Part shown: positions 1 through 6,381 of the stretch, one piece after another
How the letters are laid out: each line of letters opens with the position of its first letter
Numbering within the stretch: the stretch's first letter is position 1
From: Blautia sp.
GTDB lineage: Bacteria > Bacillota > Clostridia > Lachnospirales > Lachnospiraceae
NCBI GenBank assembly: GCA_017515945.1
Contig: JAFWDX010000501.1
Span: 1-6,540, forward strand
DNA: 6,540 nt
Direction of reading: 5' to 3'
Notes under the pieces: generated by a model
Told to the model about the DNA's origin: nothing
Databases searched by the model: none
The model's input: only the letters and a program-made list of their open reading frames with translations
Translations under genes and position numbers: made by a program

Positions 1-58
1 CATGGGGACAGGTTCCTTGACTCGCACATGCGTGTGAGTCAAGGAACCTGTCCCCGTG
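1..58. repeat. GGGGACAGG-headed hairpin repeat (REPIN-like), cut by window edge
   Basis: The arms 4-23 (starting ggggacagg) and 36-55 (ending cctgtcccc) are perfect 20-bp reverse complements. Pairing continues inward through 24-27/32-35 (one G-U) to a 4-nt loop, and outward through 1-3/56-58 (one G-U), so the stem has 27 pairs and may continue beyond the left edge. Its GGGGACAGGTT head resembles the heads of the repeats at 4013-4174 and 6382-6427. Paired palindromic repeats of this kind are known as REP/REPIN sequences, mobilised in trans by RAYT (Y1-type TnpA_REP) transposases. Assignment to that group is inferred from architecture only. It lies 50 bp beyond the amidase stop codon and has no T-tract on either side, so it is not a canonical terminator. 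Confidence 0.8.
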
Positions 59-108
59 ACTCACCCATGAACGCTGTTCACAGAATGTTTGGAGGGCCAG
101 ACCCCATT

Positions 109-1137
109 TTATTCAACTCCAAAAAAAGAATTCAGTCCTGCCAGGATTCCCCTGGCGATCCGTGTCTGGTACGCGGCAGAGTGGTCAGAGGCTGTATCCC
201 CCACCTCCACGTCAAGGGACGGGATCGTCGAGTAGGAGGTCTGGGTCAAATCCATTTCCATACGTCCGCCTCCGTAGATGGGGAGGCCTTCCTGCTGTAT
301 GCCTGATACGAGGTGTTGTCCCAGCTCCTCGTGAAGAGGCCAGACGGAGGCGACGGGCTCCATGGCGCGGTAGGAAGCCACATCGGGGACACCCAGATAA
401 AAGAAGCCCTTGTCGCTGGCGGTGGAGTCGTAGTGAAGGGCCAGATGTACATCGGCATAATTGTTGGCCAGGACGGTACGGGCGACATTGTCCAGCTGGA
501 TGTCAGCGCCTTCGCGGATCATCAGTACGTTGTAGCCGTTTTGCAGCAGAAGGTCCCGCAGGATCAGCGCGAGACTGAGGGTCACTGACGATTCGGGTGT
601 GCCGTCGATCATGGTACAGCCATAGGATACGGCCATAGCGTATGTGGCGCCGGCTTCGGTGGTGCCGCCGGTGACCTTCGGTGAACCGTCCGGATGGCAC
701 AGCGTCTGGGCACTGTCTCCGCCTGAAGTGCCGTGGCCGGCGTTTATGCAGATCGTATGCCCGCACACGTCGGAGGTGTACAGCTTTGCTGCACCTGTAT
801 GGATCACGGAATACTGTGCGAACGGCAGTGAATCGTCCAAGTAAATCTCTTTTACCGGTTCGGACTGGCCGGCCTGGCTGAAGATGCTGGTGGAATTGCC
901 GGACGGCGCGCCCAGCGTGCCCTCCTCAGCATGAGAACCAGGAGGGGAAAGCGTTCCCTCTTCCTCATAGGGCTGAGGCTCGGGTGACATGTAATCCGGA
1001 GGGGAAAGCGTTCCCTCTTCCTGATACTGTTGAGACTCAGCTGGTATGCCCTCCTGGGCGGAGCAGATGTGGAGCGGGGGGGAGAGCAAACAGGCGGCAG
1101 TAAGGATAAACAGAGTTTTATTTCTGAGAAAAATCAT
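109..1137 (-). CDS. Exported N-acetylmuramoyl-L-alanine amidase (Amidase_3 family)
   Basis: A zinc amidase predicted to cleave the bond between N-acetylmuramic acid and L-alanine in peptidoglycan, acting outside the membrane. The chosen ATG at 1135-1137 gives 342 residues. It begins with a signal peptide (MIFLRNK, a hydrophobic core, and likely cleavage after CSA at about residue 27) and has AAGGAG 12 nt upstream (1150-1155). Residues about 28-100 are a Pro/Glu/Ser-rich linker with three EEGTL repeats (about 40, 59 and 71). The catalytic domain spans about 125-342. Its likely zinc ligands are His135 (INAGHG), Glu182 (PESSVTL) and His235 (ALHYD), with catalytic Glu311 in DVEVGD. A roughly 45-residue segment between the first two ligands contains Cys147 and Cys174; Cys125 and Cys130 precede His135, so disulfides are possible. 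There is no visible SH3, LysM or other wall-binding domain. It could serve sporulation, cell separation or wall turnover; the sequence does not decide. It is transcribed divergently from ftsH. Confidence 0.88.
   Translation of the reverse strand: MIFLRNKTLFILTAACLLSPPLHICSAQEGIPAESQQYQEEGTLSPPDYMSPEPQPYEEEGTLSPPGSHAEEGTLGAPSGNSTSIFSQAGQSEPVKEIYLDDSLPFAQYSVIHTGAAKLYTSDVCGHTICINAGHGTSGGDSAQTLCHPDGSPKVTGGTTEAGATYAMAVSYGCTMIDGTPESSVTLSLALILRDLLLQNGYNVLMIREGADIQLDNVARTVLANNYADVHLALHYDSTASDKGFFYLGVPDVASYRAMEPVASVWPLHEELGQHLVSGIQQEGLPIYGGGRMEMDLTQTSYSTIPSLDVEVGDTASDHSAAYQTRIARGILAGLNSFFGVE
941..1022 (-). repeat. 25-nt direct repeat in the amidase linker
   Basis: A 25-nt sequence is present identically at 941-965 and 998-1022, 57 nt (19 codons) apart and in the same reading frame. 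It encodes the repeated EEGTLSPP linker motif. A third, diverged copy (EEGTLGAP) lies just downstream in the gene at about 905-927. Perfect nucleotide identity implies a recent duplication or gene conversion within the linker, a common way for such spacers to change length. Confidence 0.8.
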
Positions 1138-1184
1138 GTCGGTGGAGCACTCCTTTCTTTTTTTGATTTCAGTATAATGGAAAT

Positions 1185-1292
1185 GAGACCAGGTCCCGAG
1201 AACAAAGTGTAAACAAGATGTGAACAAATGATGAACTTTTGATTCATGATTTATTCACACCTTGTTTACACTTTACTCCCGGGCCTGGCCTC
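1185..1292. repeat. Long imperfect palindrome between divergent amidase and ftsH
   Basis: The core arms 1204-1217 (aaagtgtaaacaag) and 1261-1274 are perfect 14-bp reverse complements. Pairing resumes inward at 1219-1224/1254-1259, 1226-1229/1249-1252 and 1231-1235/1243-1247 around a 7-nt loop, giving 29 of 32 pairs over 71 nt. After a 1-nt offset, GC-rich outer arms (1185-1196 with 1281-1292) also pair with few mismatches, for a total of about 108 nt. The AT-rich core contains quasi-repeats of TGTRAACAA about 11 nt apart. It lies upstream of both starts, so it cannot be a terminator for either gene. It may be a mobile palindromic repeat, an operator region or a cruciform; the sequence does not decide. 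Confidence 0.8.
1251..1259 (+). promoter_or_regulatory. DnaA-box-like 9-mer inside the palindrome
   Basis: TTATTCACA matches the bacterial DnaA box consensus TTATNCACA exactly. The opposing arm, read on the minus strand, gives the one-off variant TTGTTCACA at 1219-1227, and a weaker TTGTTTACA lies at 1262-1270. A single 9-mer with one degenerate position can occur by chance, so functional DnaA binding is speculative. It would imply replication-linked control of the divergent pair. Confidence 0.25.
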
Positions 1293-1326
1293 GCCCTCCC
1301 GCTGCACTTGCCGCGTCCCTGCCCCA

Positions 1327-1355
1327 TTGACGAAATTCACTTCATCTATTATACT
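1327..1355 (+). promoter_or_regulatory. Predicted sigma-A-type promoter of ftsH
   Basis: A -35 box TTGACG (1327-1332, five of six consensus bases) is followed by exactly 17 bp and then a -10 box TATACT (1350-1355, five of six). Transcription would start near 1361-1363, giving a leader of about 65 nt before the ftsH ATG. It lies downstream of the long palindrome, so the palindrome would not be in this transcript. A small inverted repeat at 1355-1366 overlaps the expected start site. Confidence 0.65.
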
Positions 1356-1366
1356 TCACGTGTGAA
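1355..1366. promoter_or_regulatory. Small inverted repeat at the ftsH transcription start
   Basis: TTCAC (1355-1359) and GTGAA (1362-1366) form a symmetric site with a 2-bp centre, abutting the -10 box and covering the predicted start point. This is a plausible position for a repressor. It matches neither the CIRCE (HrcA) nor the CtsR operator patterns known for heat-shock genes, so no regulator is proposed. Short symmetric sites also arise by chance. Confidence 0.25.
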
Positions 1367-1426
1367 ACGACTTTTTACTCCTGAGCGGCAGATTATTTCC
1401 GTGAGTGTGCAAAGAAAGGAAGCTTT

Positions 1427-3973
1427 ATGAATAACCTTCAGGATAACAACCAGGACGGCAACAGGCCGGGAGGCCAGGGACCGGAGGGCGGCGGGCCGAA
1501 TAAGAGCCGGCAGTCGCTGCTGGCTTTTCTGATCTGTCTGCTGGTTACGATGGTGTGCTTCAGCTTCATATCCAATATGTTCAAGGATAATTCCAGCGAG
1601 ATCACCTATGATAAATTCATAGATATGGTCGAGAAGGATCAGGTCAAATCCGTGACGCTGCAGTCCGGGACGCTGAACATCGAGCCGAAGCATCAGTACG
1701 CGCTGAGCGGCCAGACGACTTACCATACCAATCAGGTGGAGGACGAAACAGCGCTGACAAAGAGGCTGGAGGGAACGGGGATCCAGTTCAAATCCCAGCC
1801 GCCGGATGCCATGGGCGAGGTCATCTCCATGCTGATCAGCGTGCTGCTGCCGACGCTCCTGCTTTTTGGCATGCTGATGCTTTTCATGCGCCGGATGGGT
1901 TCCGGTGGCGGCGGCCTGATGGGGATCGGCAAGAGCCGTGCCCGCAATTATGTGACCAAAGAGACCGGCGTGACGTTCAAGGATGTGGCCGGTGAAGAGG
2001 AGGCAAAGGAGTCCCTGCAGGAGGTGGTGGATTTCCTTCACAATCCGGGACGGTATACGGAGATCGGTGCCAAGCTGCCAAAGGGTGCGCTGCTGGTGGG
2101 CCCTCCAGGCACAGGCAAAACGCTGCTGGCCAAGGCGGTGGCGGGAGAGGCGCACGTGCCGTTCTTCTCCCTCTCCGGCTCTGAGTTTGTGGAAATGTTT
2201 GTCGGCGTCGGCGCGTCCCGTGTCCGCGACCTTTTTGAGGAGGCCAAGAAAAACCCCCCCTGTATCATATTTATCGATGAGATCGATGCCATAGGCAAGA
2301 GCCGTGATTCGCGGTTCGGCGGAGGAAACGATGAGCGTGAGCAGACCCTCAATCAGCTACTGGCGGAGATGGACGGTTTTGACACTTCAAAGGGCCTGCT
2401 GATCCTGGCCGCGACCAACCGGCCGGAGATTCTGGATCCCGCACTCCTGAGGCCTGGACGCTTTGACCGGCGTGTCATCGTGGACCGCCCGGACCTGCGG
2501 GGACGTATTGACATCCTGAAAGTGCATGCCAAGAATGTGGCGCTGGATGAGACGGTGGACCTGGAGGCGATCGCCCTGGCCACGTCAGGCGCGGTAGGCT
2601 CGGATCTCGCCAATATGATCAATGAGGCGGCGATCCTTGCGGTCAAGAACGGGCGCAAGGCCGTTTCCCAGAAGGATCTGTACGAGTCCGTGGAGGTCGT
2701 TCTGGTCGGCAAGGAGAAAAAGGACAGGATCCTGAGCGCGCAGGAGCGCCGGATCGTTTCCTATCATGAAGTGGGCCATGCCCTGGTCAGTGCGCTGCAG
2801 AAGGATGCGGAGCCGGTGCAGAAGATCACCATCGTTCCCCGGACCATGGGGGCGTTGGGCTATGTCATGCAGGTGCCTGAGGAGGAGAAATACCTCAATA
2901 CAAAAGCGGAGCTGGAGGCTATGCTGGTCGGACTCCTGGGCGGACGTGCCGCGGAGGAACTGGTTTTTGAGACCGTGACCACGGGAGCCGCCAACGATAT
3001 TGAGAAGGCGACCAAGATCGCCCGTGCGATGATTACACAGTACGGTATGTCAAAGAAGTTTGGTCTGATGGGCCTGGCAACCGTCGAGGATCAGTACCTG
3101 AACGGCCGTGTGGTGCTCAACTGCGGAGACGATACCGCAACCGAGATCGACCACGAAGTCATGCTCCTGCTTGAGAAATCCTACGAGGAGTCAAAGCGCC
3201 TGATCGGTGCGCACAGGGAGTCTCTCGACAGGATTGCGGAGTATCTGATCCGTAAAGAGACCATAACCGGCAAGGAGTTTATGAAGATCTTCCATGCCGT
3301 AGAGCAGGGGATCCCGATCCCGGATAACCTGGACGATCTGAAGCTGCCGGAGAAGCCGCAGGAGGCGGAGAAAGACGGGCAGGCGGAGACGGCGGATCAT
3401 GCGGAAGCGGCTGTGACACAGGAGCCGGAGAAAACTGCACAGGTTGAGACGGCGGATCATGTGGAAGCGGCTGTGACACAGGATCCGGAGAAAGCCGGAC
3501 AGGTTGAGACGGCGGATCATGTGGAAGCCGCCGAGACACAGGAGCCGGAGAAAGCCGAGCAGGCGGAGACAGCAGATCATGCGGAACCGGCTGTGAAAGC
3601 TGAGGCGGAGTCAGATTCACAGATCGAGACTGCGGAGATGGAAACGGAGCAGCAGACCCTCGCAGGCGTCACTGAGCCGGAAACGGATACAGCAGGCACG
3701 GACACCACTGAGCCGGAGGCAGATGCAGCCGCCCCGGCCGTCACTGAGCCGGAGGCATCGCAGCCCATCCCGGAAGACGTCGGACAGGCCGACGAGGCAA
3801 CAGAGACAGCCATCTGCACTGAAGAACTCCGCAACACCGCAGAAGCGGCAGAGACTGCCGCGCAGTCGGTCGACCAGCCGCTCGCGGAGGAGGATACCGA
3901 CCCGCTGACTGACGGGGAAGAGCAGGCGCTGGATTCGCTTCTGCAGGCCTTTGCCCACGAAGACGATGAGTAA
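1427..3973 (+). CDS. ftsH: ATP-dependent zinc metalloprotease FtsH with long acidic C-terminal extension
   Basis: Membrane-anchored hexameric AAA+ protease that unfolds and degrades membrane and short-lived cytosolic proteins. It starts with a Gly/Asn/Gln-rich cytosolic tail (1-28), followed by TM1 (about 31-50), an extracytoplasmic domain (51-130) and TM2 (about 132-154). The AAA+ module begins near 183. It has Walker A GPPGTGKT (225-232), pore motif FVG (258-260), Walker B IFIDE (281-285) and a second region of homology at 331-348 with arginine fingers Arg345 and Arg348. The M41 protease domain has HEVGH (447-451) and the third zinc ligand Asp524. All key residues are present. AAAGGA lies 6 nt before the ATG. 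Typical FtsH proteins have about 600-700 residues; this one has 848. Residues about 645-848 are Glu/Ala/Thr-rich, contain tandem repeats, look disordered, and end in a short amphipathic stretch (LDSLLQAF) and an acidic tip. It is transcribed from its own promoter at 1327-1355. Confidence 0.97.
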   Translation: MNNLQDNNQDGNRPGGQGPEGGGPNKSRQSLLAFLICLLVTMVCFSFISNMFKDNSSEITYDKFIDMVEKDQVKSVTLQSGTLNIEPKHQYALSGQTTYHTNQVEDETALTKRLEGTGIQFKSQPPDAMGEVISMLISVLLPTLLLFGMLMLFMRRMGSGGGGLMGIGKSRARNYVTKETGVTFKDVAGEEEAKESLQEVVDFLHNPGRYTEIGAKLPKGALLVGPPGTGKTLLAKAVAGEAHVPFFSLSGSEFVEMFVGVGASRVRDLFEEAKKNPPCIIFIDEIDAIGKSRDSRFGGGNDEREQTLNQLLAEMDGFDTSKGLLILAATNRPEILDPALLRPGRFDRRVIVDRPDLRGRIDILKVHAKNVALDETVDLEAIALATSGAVGSDLANMINEAAILAVKNGRKAVSQKDLYESVEVVLVGKEKKDRILSAQERRIVSYHEVGHALVSALQKDAEPVQKITIVPRTMGALGYVMQVPEEEKYLNTKAELEAMLVGLLGGRAAEELVFETVTTGAANDIEKATKIARAMITQYGMSKKFGLMGLATVEDQYLNGRVVLNCGDDTATEIDHEVMLLLEKSYEESKRLIGAHRESLDRIAEYLIRKETITGKEFMKIFHAVEQGIPIPDNLDDLKLPEKPQEAEKDGQAETADHAEAAVTQEPEKTAQVETADHVEAAVTQDPEKAGQVETADHVEAAETQEPEKAEQAETADHAEPAVKAEAESDSQIETAEMETEQQTLAGVTEPETDTAGTDTTEPEADAAAPAVTEPEASQPIPEDVGQADEATETAICTEELRNTAEAAETAAQSVDQPLAEEDTDPLTDGEEQALDSLLQAFAHEDDE
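3362..3661 (+). repeat. 60-bp tandem repeat coding for 20-residue units in the FtsH tail
   Basis: Five consecutive 60-bp units begin at 3362, 3422, 3482, 3542 and 3602. The first four are strongly similar at the DNA level and the fifth is degenerate. They encode the residue blocks 646-665, 666-685, 686-705, 706-725 and 726-745. The shared pattern is EPEKxxQxETADHxEAAVTQ. The period is a multiple of three with no internal stop, so copy number can change without breaking the frame. The middle units are the most alike, as expected if the array grew by slippage or unequal recombination. Confidence 0.92.
3671..3778 (+). repeat. 36-bp tandem repeat coding for 12-residue TEPE units
   Basis: The sequence actgagccgg recurs at 3671, 3707 and 3743, exactly 36 bp apart, encoding TEPET, TEPEA and TEPEA at residues 749, 761 and 773. 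It follows the 60-bp array and has a different period, so the FtsH extension seems to contain two independent repeat expansions. The conservation is mainly in the first 14-18 nt of each unit. Confidence 0.75.
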
Positions 3974-4012
3974 GGATCCGTAAAGGAAATAAACGCAGCA
4001 AAAGCAGAGAAA

Positions 4013-4174
4013 AGTACCACACAGGGGACGGTTCTCTGTGTGGGATACCGATGGGAATGATCAGACAAAAAGCAAATCATTCCCGCGGTATATGCAGCAG
4101 ATCTGGATATGCGGAATCCCGTGTGTCAAGAGCCGCCGGTATGCCACACGGAGAACCGTCCCCTTTGTGGTACT
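4013..4174. repeat. 162-bp GGGGACGG inverted-repeat element (REPIN-like)
   Basis: The arms 4013-4050 and 4137-4174 are reverse complements at 35 of 38 positions, each with the head AGTACCACANAGGGGACGG. A smaller perfect 9-bp inverted repeat, gggaatgat (4053-4061) with atcattccc (4076-4084), sits inside. It begins 39 bp after the ftsH stop. No open reading frame of note is enclosed, so it is non-autonomous. Two inverted head sequences around a spacer is the REPIN layout known for RAYT-mobilised repeats; membership is inferred. No T-tract follows either arm, so it is not a classic terminator, but the RNA hairpin could still protect the ftsH message or slow read-through to uvrC. Confidence 0.85.
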
Positions 4175-4269
4175 GCCTGTCCGGAAAGGTCATAACTGTT
4201 CAGTCACAAGCTCCTTCACAGTTACGAGGCCAGGCGCAGGCTCCTTTCGTCGCATTGGAAGTGCGCCTC

Positions 4270-4297
4270 CCAAGGGACGCCTGCGGTGTGGCCTTGG
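4270..4297 (+). other. Stem-loop followed by a displaced T-run
   Basis: ccaagg (4270-4275) pairs with ccttgg (4292-4297). An inner stem (4277-4281 with 4285-4289, one G-U) closes on a 3-nt loop, with an unpaired G opposite GG between the two stems. A run of six T residues lies at 4307-4312, about 9 nt past the stem. That is too far for a typical intrinsic terminator, though weak termination ahead of uvrC cannot be excluded. It is internal to the MITE-like element and may simply be part of its fold. Confidence 0.35.
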
Positions 4298-4317
4298 CTG
4301 TTAAACTTTTTTCTCAC

Positions 4318-4342
4318 GCACCTCGCAGTAAATGCGAGGTGC
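4318..4342. other. Perfect 10-bp stem-loop next to the right inverted end
   Basis: gcacctcgca (4318-4327) and tgcgaggtgc (4333-4342) are perfect reverse complements around the loop gtaaa. The stem ends exactly where the right 13-bp terminal repeat begins (4343). There is no following T-run on the plus strand and only an A-rich flank on the minus strand, so it is not a terminator. A subterminal hairpin suits a mobile element end. In the uvrC transcript it would sit about 30 nt before the start codon. Confidence 0.7.
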
Positions 4343-4358
4343 TGACTGAACAGTTGCG

Positions 4359-4363
4359 AAAGG
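4359..4363 (+). promoter_or_regulatory. uvrC ribosome-binding site inside the right flanking direct repeat
   Basis: AAAGG lies 10 nt before the uvrC ATG at 4374 and is the only Shine-Dalgarno-like sequence near it, which fixes the start. It forms part of the 10-bp direct repeat shared with 4184-4193, so the element appears to have inserted at, and duplicated, the ribosome site while leaving a working copy next to uvrC. Confidence 0.6.
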
Positions 4364-4373
4364 TCATTAAAAT

Positions 4374-6227
4374 ATGTTCCAGATTGAAGAAGAACTGAAA
4401 AAACTGCCGGCTCACCCAGGCGTTTACATCATGCACGGGCAGCAGGATGAGATCATCTATGTCGGCAAGGCGGTCAGCCTCAAGAACCGTGTGCGCCAGT
4501 ATTTCCAGAGCAGCCGCGGCAAGAGCGCCAAGATCATGCAGATGGTCAGCCAGATCACCCGCTTTGAATATATCCTGACGGATTCCGAACTGGAAGCCCT
4601 GGTGCTGGAGAACAATCTGATCAAGGAGCATTGCCCGAAGTACAACACGCTCCTGAAGGACGACAAGACTTATCCCTTCATAAAGGTGACGACCGGAGAA
4701 GCGTTCCCGCGCATTCTCTTCACGCGCCAGATGAAAAAGGACAAGGCCCGCTATTTCGGCCCCTATTCGAGCGCGGAGGCGGTCAAAAACGTGATCGAGC
4801 TGGTCCGGCGTCTGTACTGCATGCGCAACTGCAGCCGGGTTCTGCCCAGGGACATCGGCAAGGAGAGGGCCTGCCTGTATTATCACATGAACCAGTGCAA
4901 CGCACCGTGCCAGGGGCTGATTTCCGAGGAAGCATACAAAGAAAACGTGGACAAGGTGATCCGCTTCCTGGATGGTGACGGCGCGCAGGCCATCCGTGAA
5001 CTGGAGGAAAAGATGAAAGCGGCTTCCGAGGAGCTTTTGTTCGAAGACGCCGCCCGCTACAGGGACCTGATCGGAGATATTCGGCGCATCTGGGAGCGGC
5101 AGAAGATCACCTCCTACGGTGAAGAAGACCGGGACATCATTGCCCTGGCCATGGACGACAGCGAGGAGACCCTGTCCGAACAGGACGCGGTGGTCCAGGT
5201 TTTCTTTATGCGCGAAGGCAAGCTCATCGGGCGGGATCATTTCTTCCTGCGTGTGGGGAATGATGATACCCGCGCCACTGTCCTCTCCAGCTTTGTCCGG
5301 CAGTACTACGCCGGCACGCCTTTTATCCCGCGGCGGATCATTCTGCAGCAGGATGTGGAGGATCGTGAACTGATCGAGCAGTGGCTGGGTGAGAGAACGG
5401 GACGGCGGATCCGCATTGAAGTCCCGCAGAAGGGCGCCAAAGAAAAGCTGGTGGAAATGGCCAGGGAAAATGCCGAGGCCGTGCTGACCAAAGACAGGGA
5501 GCGGATCAAGCGGGAAGAAGGCCGTACCATCGGCGCCGTGAAGGAAGTGGAACAGTGGCTGGGCATGGACGGCCTGAGCCGCATGGAGGCGTACGATATT
5601 TCCAACATCAGCGGCTTTGAGTCCGTAGGCTCCATGGTTGTTTTTGAAAAGGGGAAACCCAAGAGAAGCGATTACCGGAAATTCCGGATCAAGTGGGTGG
5701 AAGGACCGAATGATTACGCGAGCATGGAGGAGGTTCTGACCCGCCGGTTTACCCATGACTCCGACAGTGAATTTGACAGCTTTGCCCGCAGGCCGGACCT
5801 GATCCTGATGGACGGCGGCCGCGGCCAGGTGAACATCTGTCTGGGTGTGCTGGAGAAACTCGGCCTCTCGATCCCGGTATGCGGCATGGTCAAGGACGAC
5901 CATCACCGCACCCGGGGTCTGTACTTCAACAACGTGGAGATCCCGATCGACACCAGCTCGGAGGGCTTTCACCTGATCACGCGGATCCAGGACGAAGCCC
6001 ACCGGTTTGCCATCGAATTCCACCGGTCGCTGCGCAGCAAGACCCAGGTGCATTCCATCCTGGACGATATTCCCGGGATCGGGGACACACGGCGCAAGGC
6101 GCTGCTGCGCAAGTTCAAGTCCGTGGAGATGATCCGGGATGCCTCGGAAGAAGAGCTGGCGGCAACCGAATCCATGAACGCCCGCAGCGCGGCGCAGGTC
6201 TACGCGTTTTTTCATACCTCGGAGTAG
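4374..6227 (+). CDS. uvrC: Excinuclease ABC subunit C (UvrC)
   Basis: UvrC joins the UvrB-DNA complex in nucleotide excision repair and makes both incisions around a DNA lesion. At 617 residues it has the normal length (E. coli UvrC is 610). The N-terminal GIY-YIG nuclease domain for the 3' cut shows GVY (16-18), IYVGK (28-32), Arg39 and [14 protein letters not shown] (71-84). Four cysteines, Cys153, Cys167, Cys175 and Cys179, follow the spacing reported for the [4Fe-4S] cluster of E. coli UvrC. A UVR domain for UvrB contact lies at about 203-238. The RNase H-like domain for the 5' cut has Asp408 (EAYDIS), Asp447 (NDYASM), Asp480 (LMDGG) and His543 (DEAHRFAI). Tandem helix-hairpin-helix DNA-binding motifs end the protein (about 561-613, PGIG at 567-570). 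All domains look intact. It has no clear promoter of its own and may be read from ftsH; its leader is occupied by repeat elements. Confidence 0.98.
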   Translation: MFQIEEELKKLPAHPGVYIMHGQQDEIIYVGKAVSLKNRVRQYFQSSRGKSAKIMQMVSQITRFEYILTDSELEALVLENNLIKEHCPKYNTLLKDDKTYPFIKVTTGEAFPRILFTRQMKKDKARYFGPYSSAEAVKNVIELVRRLYCMRNCSRVLPRDIGKERACLYYHMNQCNAPCQGLISEEAYKENVDKVIRFLDGDGAQAIRELEEKMKAASEELLFEDAARYRDLIGDIRRIWERQKITSYGEEDRDIIALAMDDSEETLSEQDAVVQVFFMREGKLIGRDHFFLRVGNDDTRATVLSSFVRQYYAGTPFIPRRIILQQDVEDRELIEQWLGERTGRRIRIEVPQKGAKEKLVEMARENAEAVLTKDRERIKREEGRTIGAVKEVEQWLGMDGLSRMEAYDISNISGFESVGSMVVFEKGKPKRSDYRKFRIKWVEGPNDYASMEEVLTRRFTHDSDSEFDSFARRPDLILMDGGRGQVNICLGVLEKLGLSIPVCGMVKDDHHRTRGLYFNNVEIPIDTSSEGFHLITRIQDEAHRFAIEFHRSLRSKTQVHSILDDIPGIGDTRRKALLRKFKSVEMIRDASEEELAATESMNARSAAQVYAFFHTSE

Positions 6228-6243
6228 GCACCACATGGAGGAA

Positions 6244-6359
6244 CGGAACCCAGCGAAGCGGCGTACCGGCAGCGGAATCCAACGAAGTGATGTGCCGGTG
6301 TCGGAACTAAGCGAGGCAGCGAACCAGGGTCGGATCTAAGCGAGATACAATACGTGGCG
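6244..6359. repeat. Degenerate 29-bp tandem repeat, four units, just after uvrC
   Basis: Units start with cgga at 6244, 6273, 6302 and 6331, exactly 29 bp apart. The best conserved part is the first 14 nt, roughly CGGAAYYMARCGAR. Units 1 and 2 match at 20 of 29 positions and differ almost only by transitions. The period is not a multiple of three, and the reading frames through it are broken, so it is not coding. There are no unique spacers, so it is not a CRISPR array. It begins 16 bp after the uvrC stop. Function is unknown; it could be a protein-binding array or a decayed repeat family. Confidence 0.7.
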
Positions 6360-6381
6360 GTTTTAGCTGTGGAGTGATGTA

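Larger units (their letters stand above)
4184..4367. mobile_element. MITE-like element with 13-bp inverted ends and 10-bp flanking direct repeats, upstream of uvrC
   Basis: Terminal inverted repeats aactgttcagtca (4194-4206) and tgactgaacagtt (4343-4355) are perfect over 13 bp. They are bracketed by identical 10-bp direct repeats gaaaggtcat at 4184-4193 and 4358-4367 (2 bp separates the right end from its copy). Removing one 174-bp unit would leave ccggaaaggtcattaaaat directly before the uvrC ATG, a credible intact leader, which suggests insertion with target duplication. It encodes no protein. Its interior is rich in stem-loops (4270-4297, 4318-4342). It starts 9 bp after the GGGGACGG element. 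The alternative is a structured regulatory leader whose direct repeats are coincidental, but 10 of 10 identity makes that less likely. No transposase family can be assigned. Confidence 0.65.

Noticed and set aside
162..881. Plus-strand frames opposite the amidase
   Set aside because: Short, overlapping frames with no start signals or motifs, opposite a well-supported gene.
1144..1153. CIRCE (HrcA) operator near the amidase start
   Set aside because: Only AGCACTC of one half-site is present; the second inverted half at 9-bp spacing is missing.
1171..1178. TATAAT on the plus strand and TATACT on the minus strand as a -10 box
   Set aside because: Neither has a credible -35 box at 16-19 bp. The minus-strand copy could still serve the amidase, but support is too weak to list.
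1138..1227. An upstream ATG that would extend the amidase by 30 residues
   Set aside because: It lies inside the long palindrome, would bury the signal peptide, and lacks a ribosome site. The ATG at 1135-1137 gives an immediate signal sequence and has AAGGAG upstream.
1349..2155. A 268-codon minus-strand frame over the start of ftsH
   Set aside because: It overlaps the ftsH promoter, ribosome site and N-terminal domains, and its His/Gln/Arg-rich product resembles nothing; a shadow frame.
3191..4080. Several minus-strand frames opposite the 3' half of ftsH with Ser/Ala- or Pro-rich repeats
   Set aside because: Their repeats are simply the complement of the 60-bp and 36-bp arrays in ftsH, and no ribosome site or domain supports them.
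4270..4312. Intrinsic terminator of ftsH
   Set aside because: The stem is interrupted and the T-run begins about 9 nt after it; it also lies inside a repeat element. Kept only as a stem-loop.
4314..6236. A 640-codon open frame on the minus strand covering all of uvrC
   Set aside because: It mirrors uvrC codon by codon, its product is low in recognisable motifs, and uvrC is a certain gene. Long antisense frames are expected opposite GC-rich genes with biased third positions.
6244..6359. CRISPR array
   Set aside because: Units are contiguous at 29 bp with no spacers, degenerate, and no cas gene is present.
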